A stretch of 64,000 nt of DNA from Neurospora intermedia (Eukaryota; Ascomycota; Sordariomycetes; Sordariales; Sordariaceae), in the NCBI GenBank assembly GCA_037102815.1, contig BTPP01000004.1:3658001-3722000 (forward strand), read 5' to 3'. Of this stretch, positions 56,664 through 64,000 are shown piece after piece; position 1 is the first letter of the stretch; each line of letters opens with the position of its first letter. The notes under the pieces are model-generated. The model did no database searches. It saw nothing but the letters and a program-made list of their open reading frames with translations, and had not been told where the DNA came from. The position numbers were made by a program, and so were the translations under genes.

Positions 56664-56692
56664 GGTTACGGTCACGCGAGCCGATCAGGCCC
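56664..56692 (-). repeat. Right terminal inverted repeat of the transposon
   Basis: Inverted partner of 52,310-52,338. Followed directly by the CGA target duplication. Confidence 0.9.
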
Positions 56693-56944
56693 CGAGCCTT
56701 CTGTCGCGTACCGCGCCGCCACTGACGGCGGCTCGAGAGCGGGAATCTGGACCGCTGTCCCTTGGCTTAGGTTGTCTGGGTCGTTGGTGCCGGCCCCTCC
56801 ATGGCGCCCCTCTACCCCCCCAAAGAAAAAAATCATCCCGCGATTCTGTTGAAGTACGTGTTTCAATTGAAAAGGCCTCGACGAAACCTCAGTGGGCGAC
56901 CGTGACTCACTTGGTTCCCTTGAGCACTGTAACAAGACCAATTC
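56693..56944. promoter_or_regulatory. Promoter-side remnant of glycyl-tRNA synthetase
   Basis: Only 252 bp separate the right end of the transposon from the first ATG of the synthetase. Composition is normal. Core promoter and leader must lie here or start inside the element's right end. Confidence 0.5.
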
Positions 56945-59198
56945 ATGCGACCTCTTGCCCGTCTCGCCTCCCTCCGTTCTCCTGTTGCTGGTCAAGCATT
57001 AAAATCGACCTTATCCACCCGAGCCGTCGCCAGTCGAACTTCTTGGACCCCGGCGCCCATCCCGCGGATCTCTTCGACTTCGCTCCGATCCTTCTCCCTC
57101 TCTACCTCGCACTATCGTTTCCAAGTCTACGTCAAAAAACAAAACACCAAGATGACCTCGACGGCCACCACCCTTAAGGGCCAGCCCCTCGACAAGGGCG
57201 CTCTCGAGTCCATGCTGCGCCGCCGCATGTTCTTTGCGCCCTCCTTCGATATCTACGGCGGTGTTGCTGGCCTCTACGATTATGGCCCGCCCGGTTGTGC
57301 CCTCCAGGCCAACATCATCGACATCTGGCGCAAGCACTTTGTCCTCGAGGAGGACATGCTCGAGGTTGACTGCACCGCCCTGACCCCCCACGATGTTCTC
57401 AAGACCTCCGGCCACGTCGACAAGTTCGCCGACTGGATGTGCAAGGACCCCAAGAACGGCGACATTCTGCGCGCCGACCACTTCGTCGAGGACGTTCTCG
57501 AGGCCCGCCTCAAGGGCGACAAGGAGGCTCGCGGCCAGAAGGTAGAGGACAAGGAGGAGGACCCTAAGCGCAAGAAGAAGAAGGCCAAGGGTACTGAGGC
57601 TGTCAAGCTTGAGGACGCCGTCGTCAAGGAGTACGAGGAGATCCTCGCCCAGATCGACAACTACAACGGCGAGCAGCTCGGCGAGCTCATCAAGAAGTAC
57701 GACTTGAGGAACCCCGCCACCGGTGTCCAGCCTGAGCCTCCCGTGGCCTTCAACCTCATGTTCCAGACTGCCATTGGCCCCAGCGGCAACCTTGCTGGCT
57801 ACTTGCGCCCCGAGACCGCTCAGGGCCAGTTCCTCAACTTCGCCAAGCTCCTCGAGTACAACGCCGGCAACATGCCCTTCGCTTCTGCCTCCATTGGCAA
57901 GTCCTACCGTAACGAGATCGCCCCTCGCGGCGGTCTTTTGCGTGTCCGCGAGTTCCTGATGGCCGAGATCGAGCACTTCGTTGACCCCGCCGGCCACAAG
58001 AAGCACGAAAGGTTCCACGAGGTTGCGGACATTGAGCTTGCCCTTCTCGACCGCAACGTCCAGCTCTCTGGCCAGACCACTGTCACCAAGATGACCATTG
58101 GCGAAGCTGTCAAGCAGAAGATCGTTGACAACGAAACCCTCGGTTACTTCCTTGCTCGCATTCACCTCTTCCTCAAGAAGATCGGTATCGATCAGTCCAA
58201 GATTCGCTTCCGTCAGCACATGGGCAACGAGATGGCTCACTATGCTTGCGACTGCTGGGATGCTGAGCTTCTTACCTCGTCCGGCTGGGTTGAGTGCGTT
58301 GGCTGCGCTGACCGTAGTGCCTACGATTTGACTGTGCACGCCAAGAAGACTGGTGCGCCCCTCGTTGTGCGCGAGACTCTCGAGACCCCCGAGATCGTGG
58401 AGAAGTGGGAGCCCGAGATTAACAGCAAGAAGTTTGGTCCCACCTTCAGAAAGGATGCCAAGACCGTTGAGGCTGCTATCCTTGCTCTTTCTCAGGAGGA
58501 GCTTGCGAAGCTCGCTGAGGAGCTCAAGACCAACGGCAAGATCGTCGTTGACGTTCCCGGTGTTGGTGATGGCAAGGTTGAGGTTAGCAAGGACCTGGTT
58601 GCCATTGAGTGGAAGAAGCACACCATCAACATCCGCGAGTACACCCCCAACGTTATCGAGCCCTCGTTCGGTATCGGCCGTATTCTCTACTCTCTCCTCG
58701 AGCACAACTACTGGGTTCGCGAGGGTGATGAGGCCCGCGGTGTAAGTGACATGTTCAAGCTTTACTTGGCAACATTTGCTAACCAAACCCTTCCAGGTCA
58801 TCTCCTTCCCCCCCGCCGTCGCTCCTGTCAAGGTCCTTATCGTTCCTATTTCCAGCAAGGCCGAGTTCGCTCCTCACGTCCGCAGGCTGTCCCAGAAACT
58901 CCGGTCTGTCGGTATCTCCAGCCGTGTGGATGACTCGTCTGCCTCCATTGGCCGTCGTTACGCCAGAAACGATGAGCTCGGTACCCCCTTCGGCCTTACT
59001 ATCGATTTCCAGACTCTTCAAGATGGTACCTTCACCCTCCGTGAGCGCGACAGCACACGGCAAGTCCGTGCTGAGGAGGAGAAGATTGTTGATGCCATCA
59101 AGGCGCTTGTTGAGGGCTCCAAGACATGGCAGGATGTCGAGTCCGAGCTCCCTATCTTCGAGGGCCAGGAACTTGAGATCCGCCCTGCTGAGAACTAA
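56945..59198 (+). CDS. grs1: Glycyl-tRNA synthetase (eukaryotic, class II), probably dual-targeted
   Basis: Charges tRNA-Gly. Exons are 56,945-58,741 and 58,797-59,198, with a 55 nt intron (GTAAGT donor, GCTAAC branch, TTCCAG acceptor). The long form has 732 residues. Its first 69 residues are rich in Arg, Ser and Thr with almost no acidic residues, a good mitochondrial presequence. ATG at 57,152 (Met70, MTSTATTLKGQPLDKGALES) would start the cytosolic form, so one gene can serve both compartments. Class II motif 2 is SYRNEIAPRGGLLRVREF at about 319-336, and motif 3 is NVIEPSFGIGRILYSLLEHN at about 569-590. The C-terminal anticodon-binding domain begins at PVKVLIVPIS. A Lys-rich insert (DPKRKKKKAKG) is present, as is common in eukaryotic enzymes. 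Codon use is strongly biased to C-ending codons, as in highly expressed genes. Confidence 0.97.
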
Positions 59199-62100
59199 AA
59201 TATATCAAAATGAGTGGAGAGGTAAAGGGATTTTGCTAATTTAGCATGTCATGTTTGGAGATTTTTTGGTTCGCTTTGCGGTAGACAAATCGTTTGAGCG
59301 AGCGAGAAATGAATGAATGAAAGCCAAAATGTAATACTTGGTTCCTATTGTGTGAAGCTTCATCACTGCACATTGAATCCTAAGGGTCATATCTTTTGGG
59401 TCATAAAAAGGCTCGCACAGCTGGCTCATACACCAGTTGGTAGGAACACAAGAATTCGCAAACCAACGCCAACTGTGATGCGCGCCCAAAGGGTTTGAGA
59501 TTCTTTGCAATGTCGTATTCTCGTCAAATGTGATGCGAAGGTGGTCTCGCCGAATTAATTCACAGGTCCGGCCCGGTGGCTTGGTCACGCGCTTGAGGAA
59601 TAGGAACACAACTTGAAACAAAACGCCGTACTCTTCATTTCGTTTCTTGTTTCTCCTTGTTATTCCTTCCTTCTCACGCTCCGTCCCGTTAACGAATCGA
59701 ACACCTACTCAACGACGACAAAAACAAGAATCGATGTTCGAAACATTTGTAAGAGAAAACCCTCGGACGCCCCTTGTCAGCATGCTACCATAGGCCTCGA
59801 GTTCCCGTCTCAGGGTAGACAGGGGTGCAATTCACGAGCCCCTCAGCGCCAAACTAGAACCGCCCCCAAGATGTTTTGGGTGGTCTCAAGGTTATCCTTC
59901 CCGAGGCTTTGTCTTTGCCACTGTCGCGCATCAGAAGCGCGGCTAGATCTGTACACTAGTGTGGTGTCCATGTGTGGTAACGCACAAAAGAGCCCCGTGC
60001 GATTGGGGGCTTTGTATCGCATTGTACCGAGGTTCTCAGTCTGAACGTGACACGAACCTTTTTCTAACCCGGTATGTACAGAGGAGGTCTGTTCAGAGGG
60101 GCTCAATGGATGACGATTCTTTTATTTCTTCTTCCGGAAAGGGACCAGATCCAAAAACAGCCCCAAAAGTCAGGGGTTCTACTAGTGTAGGCATGTAACT
60201 AATGACCCAAGAGCTGAAGCAAGGGGTACCTACGCGAACCCAAATCCGGTACGAGGGGACGATCACCTGGTTCCCGTCCTTCTCCTTTCTGTGTTTCAAC
60301 GGAACACTAGGTCCCTCAAGAATGCCCGTATCCGCATTCCGCAGCGGGAAAACAAGACCCAGAAACCCTTGAATTCTTCAAAGTTGTCTTGGTCGAACCG
60401 TTCGTATCATCTCCGTTGTTTCTGCTGCTAAATGTGATCCATGTGTTATTTGACGACGTACGATGACCCTCGTCTGAAAGCTGAGACTTATCTGTCGGTT
60501 GATCGTAGCGGCATAACACGGTCGGACTAGTGGCAGAGATTCCCCAGGGTGTTTAAGATTGGTGTCTTGTACCGTCGTGATCTGTCCACATCGGAACCGA
60601 ACACCTCAGCGGTACCGGGCGAGAGGTAGGTATTGAATGAAGCGTTTGGAGTAATGACGGCATAACTTCCATGACAAAGAAGGTAGCACCCAATATCTTT
60701 GAGATCATACAAAGGTCAGGGTGTTCAGAACGAGTTATGGGTATCTGTACGCTTGTGCTGCGAGAGCCTCGCGACGGCGGACAGCATATAGGACCGGGAA
60801 GGGAATAAATGCAGAGATATTTGGGATGGGCTCCCCAATCGCTGTTGACAACTTCATAGGTCCCAGACTGGTGCAGAGAATCTCAATTTCCATTGCAATG
60901 AACTCCAGGTTTCCCCGGTGGCCGGGCGTTTCTCACTTCTTTCACCATGCCGCTGGTGCGTAAAGTCGATATAACAAACAGCAAAAAAGCTAAAAGGCTA
61001 CGTTAAGTCGGTACCTGCGCGCTAGGCACAAATATGTTGTAAAACCCAGTATCTCGGTATCCATCCGAGCCAAGGCAGTAAGATGAAGACGTACCCGTTC
61101 TCAAGTCTGCAATGGATCTGACTGGTCGCGGCGCTGTCCCCCCCCTTTCCCGCCGCAGTCTTGGGTACTCTGCCACTTCCACACGTTGGCGCACTGCATC
61201 TGCCCCGTTCCCCACTCTTCTCACGCTAACCGTCCAAGGCTTCAACGTTCAATGGTCGCTCGAACGGGTGCCGCAGCTGTAACTGACGGTTTGATGGACC
61301 CTTACAATGCCCCTGCTCCCACTCTTGGATCCGACCACTCAACTTACTGTGGTGAGAGATGTTCAGCGCAAAGAGGAGACAGTAGGGCGTCTGGACGGCA
61401 TCTCACCCGTATCGCTTGTTGTTGTTGTTCCTGGGTTGAGCGTCTGGACCATAGGTAGGTAGGTAGGTAGGTAAGGTAGGTAGTTATGGATGGTATACGT
61501 GAGGTAGGTAGTGTACACTAGAGGTACCACTGTCGTTGCCCTGGTTGTTGCGATAGAAGACGGGATCCAAGTACCAGAAGAAAGACACCACAACCTGGAT
61601 GCACCAAACACTCGACCGGGATCCCAGGACCCTTACACGTTTTTGCCCCATACAGGCAATAATACCAGTAGTGTACCCCTTACTACTGCAACCTCACACA
61701 GCGCCGGCCTGGAGTCCTTGCCAACCCCTTTCGACTCTGCTCATCTTTCTTTCAACTCCGAGCGTTGTCTCTCATCGTGCCCTTTGACACCCGCCAGCCT
61801 GTCTCCGTTGATCACCGGCGTCAAGGATAACGCAGATTCGCGAACCAGACAGGCAATCGTCTGGCCTGACCGCCATCGCATCGTTCGGCTTTCTGTCTTC
61901 CATTCACTACATACAGCAGCCAGCACCAGCACCAGCAACTGAATACACAGCACTGCGACGAGGCGTGCTTCAGTTTGAACCTTCCGTGGCATCCAACTAA
62001 AGAAACAAAAAGTATTCGAGCCAGGACCGCAAATACATGTCGCCCTAGTCGCCTGTTGGCCTTGCTCGAACGCGCCTGAACCGACCCTCTCCTCGGTCGC

Positions 62101-62458
62101 TGCTTCTCCCCTGTCGCAATCGACTCGCTTAGTCCTCCTCTAACTCAAACCCACCTACCTGTGCCAACGGACCATACAATCACCGTTTGATACTGGTCCA
62201 TTCTTTTAGCACACATTGCGCCTTGTCTTTCGGACGGAGCCGGCTTCATCTTTGGGCCTCCTGGTGCGTTGGCGACCCTGCCACCATATGCGCAACCCCG
62301 CCTTTCGAACCGTCTATTGACCCGGCGACAATAGGAAGCACACCCGTCACACTCCAGGTCCCGCAACTCAGGGGATCGTCGCGACTACGCGCAGTCTATT
62401 TCTGGCTCCAGAACAGCCAGACCTATCTCTAGTCAAGGAGTAATTGCAATCCGGCACA
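59199..62458. other. Intergenic region and cla4 promoter/leader, 3.3 kb
   Basis: Between the synthetase and cla4. It contains a TAGG microsatellite (61,453-61,482) and short CT- and CA-rich tracts in the last 900 bp, probably the long cla4 leader. No coding frame with a recognisable domain and no RNA gene was found. Confidence 0.5.
61452..61482. repeat. TAGG microsatellite
   Basis: Seven or eight imperfect copies of the tetranucleotide taggtagg type. Confidence 0.85.
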
Positions 62459-64000
62459 ATGGCGCAAAATGGGTATGCCCGCCCTCTGCTATGCTTCTCC
62501 CACTCCGCCCAACCACGCAAATCTCTCCTCTCCCACATGACATCTCGCTCCCGCTACTTGGTCAATTTCCCTAGTGGAGCTTCGCTTCATTACCTTGGCC
62601 CATCTTCATTCCTTCCCCTGTTGGAAATCTAGCAGGGTCCGTGGACATTATGCTAACCTCGACCTAAACCACAGCAACATATACTCGAGGGAGCCGTTCA
62701 TGAACCCAGGCCCAGCGCCGCGACCTCCCACGGACAAGCCCCGCCTCGGCCTCACCCCCAACACCAATTCACCCGGGAACATCTCCAACCTTCCTGGGAA
62801 CATGTCCAACCTGAGCCTCCGGTCGCCTGCCCCAGGGGTAACTAGTACATACAGCGGCTCGACCATCGCCCTCCCTATCCAACGACAAATGTCAAACAAC
62901 GACGGCACCGGCGGCCTTGCCGTCATCAAGCAAGGTTGGGCCAGTGTCAAGGAGAGCAAGAACTTCATCAACCCTTGGAAGAACAAGTACCTGATCCTGC
63001 GAAAGGAGTCACTGGATTTCCACAAGGCCGAGAGCAGTAAGGTTGCCTATACCCTCTACCTCAAGGACGTTATCAATGTCGGCCGTGTGGAGGCCGCAGG
63101 AACCATTTTCGAGATCAAGAGGCAGTCTAGCGGTGCCTCCACGAGTCCCGGAGAGGAGGAAAATGGCATCAGGACCCTTCAGATCCGCGTGAAGGCCGAC
63201 GACGACCTTTATGAATGGATTGACTTTATTTACGCGCGCTGCCCAGGCATGGGCGGTGTCAGTAATCCTACCAACTTTTCGCATGCCGTTCACGTTGGAT
63301 TCGATCCCCAGACCGGCGAGTTCGTCGGCCTGCCTCCTGAGTGGTCGAAGCTGCTCAACTCTTCCGCCATTACCCAGGAAGACTACGAAAGGAACCCTCA
63401 AGCCGTCTTTGAAGTCCTCGATTTCTATTCCGATTTCAACAAGAATGGCGGCCAAGCGCCCACACCCAACTTTCCCGCTCCCCCATCGAACAGCGCACAG
63501 AGCAAGCAGCTCGGATACCCGAGCGGTGGAAACTCCGTCGCGCCGCCGCGCCCTACGCAGCCGTTGCAACAGCGCAACCCAAGCTCCAACTACCCATCCT
63601 CGCCGCAGCAGCAAGGTGGCGCCAGTTCTCGCTCATCACCCCCCGAGCAGCGCCAGCAGGCGTCGCCGAGCTACAACTCTGAGCGCGCGAGAGAGGAGCA
63701 AAGGCGCGAACTGGAGCGCCAGCAGAGAGAGATGGAGGAGCGGGATCGCCGGGATCAGGAAGCTTATAATGCGTCCCTTCCCAAGACAAAGACTCCTATG
63801 GCTCAGCAGGAGATTGGAGGGGGTGGTTATGGTGGTGCCGATCGCTTCAACCCAACACGCGCCGCTCCACCAGCACCCAAGGGCTTGCAGCAAGCACCGA
63901 GTCTCAAAGCTCAGAGACCTGCGCCTCCTCCACCAAGTTCCAGTTCGAGCCGCCCGCCCGTCGCACAGCAGTCCAGTTCCAGCTCACAGCGTGATCTTGC
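62459..64000 (+). CDS. cla4: CLA4-type p21-activated kinase, N-terminal part (runs off the window)
   Basis: PAK kinases of the CLA4 class act downstream of Cdc42/Rac in polarity, septation and hyphal growth. Exon 1 is only 14 nt (62,459-62,472, MAQNG). A 202 nt intron (GTATGC donor, CTAAC and CTAAAC branch candidates, CCACAG acceptor) leads to exon 2 at 62,675, which is open to the window end. About 446 residues are visible. A PH domain lies at about 87-195 (AVIKQGWASVKESKNFINPW, then KNKYLILRKESLDFH). The CRIB/PBD lies at about 200-255 (VSNPTNFSHAVHVGFDPQTG followed by EFVGLPPEW). A Pro/Gln/Ser-rich linker with a charged helix (ERAREEQRRELERQQREMEE) follows. The kinase domain would lie beyond 64,000. 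The PH plus CRIB order separates CLA4 from STE20-type kinases. Confidence 0.93.

Larger units (their letters stand above)
52310..56692. mobile_element. RIP-inactivated PIF/Harbinger-type DNA transposon, 4,383 bp
   Basis: Both ends carry an inverted repeat of 29 bp: left GGGCCTGATCGGCTCGCGTA then ACCGTAACC; the right end read in reverse is the same except one A/G difference. Directly outside are CGA (52,307-52,309) and CGA (56,693-56,695), a 3 bp target duplication. PIF/Harbinger elements also make 3 bp duplications and often start GGGCC or GGCC, although TTA/TAA is the usual target. The interior is extremely TpA-rich and CpA-poor with many TAA/TAG codons, the signature of RIP. A plus-strand frame reads as a DDE_Tnp_4 (Harbinger) transposase, described separately, and a second damaged frame lies on the minus strand. 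GGTTAC/GTAACC motifs cluster near the ends. A GC-richer MITE-like insert is nested at 53,225-53,482. Confidence 0.85.

Noticed and set aside
57011-58858. 615-codon open frame on the minus strand opposite glycyl-tRNA synthetase
   Set aside because: It is the mirror of the strongly biased C-ending codon usage of the synthetase and has Leu/Val/Gly-rich content without any domain; long antisense frames are expected in such genes.

Overview
This window is filamentous-ascomycete nuclear DNA, almost certainly Neurospora or a very close member of the Sordariaceae. The genes carry short introns (about 50-200 nt) with GTRNGT donors and CTAAC/CTGAC branch points. The proteins are fungal orthologues (RSE1, MSS51, CLA4, PhiA, UMTA-type methyltransferase, DUF6604). 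One 4.4 kb block shows the AT-rich, CpA-depleted, stop-riddled pattern of repeat-induced point mutation (RIP). No prokaryotic features are present. All gene models were assembled by eye from reading frames and splice signals; nothing was compared with a database.

Layout. 1-6,019 is gene-poor DNA with three long homopolymer tracts and probably the long leader of a CENP-B-type helix-turn-helix gene (6,020-7,820, +). A PXA-domain gene (9,811-14,430, -) contains an exceptional 1.9 kb intron. MSS51 (15,522-17,174, -) and the SF3b subunit RSE1 (17,790-21,861, +) are divergent over a 615 bp promoter. A RING-like/LysM/UBA-like protein (22,253-23,389, -) converges on RSE1. Next come a GDSL esterase of the IAH1 type (25,425-26,392, +), a conserved-looking 706-residue protein of unknown function (28,577-30,697, +), a frameshifted phiA cell-wall gene (31,568-32,166, -) and a DUF6604 protein (33,680-36,706, -). 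A compact accessory stretch follows, with a 253 bp MITE (37,453-37,705) and a truncated 5S rRNA relic (about 38,070-38,147). After it lie a UMTA/LaeA-like methyltransferase (39,009-40,464, -), a 4.4 kb gene-free stretch, an RmlB-type nucleotide-sugar 4,6-dehydratase (44,861-46,876, -) and the ribosome-biogenesis factor RPF1 (50,252-51,756, -).

The most interesting segment is 52,310-56,692. It is a complete but RIP-destroyed PIF/Harbinger-type DNA transposon with 29 bp terminal inverted repeats and a 3 bp CGA target duplication. A transposase frame can still be read on the plus strand, where RIP-type changes turned the first two catalytic Asp codons into Asn codons. A second ruined frame lies on the minus strand. 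A 258 bp GC-richer MITE-like insert sits inside the element and apparently landed after RIP. The element sits between the divergent promoters of two genes that are essential in yeast, RPF1 and glycyl-tRNA synthetase (56,945-59,198, +). The window ends inside the PAK kinase gene cla4 (62,459 onward, +), with its PH and CRIB domains visible and the kinase domain outside.

The genes form no cluster or pathway. They are ordinary housekeeping genes (splicing, translation, ribosome assembly, mitochondrial COX1 expression, polarity signalling) interspersed with lineage-specific genes and separated by long intergenic regions.
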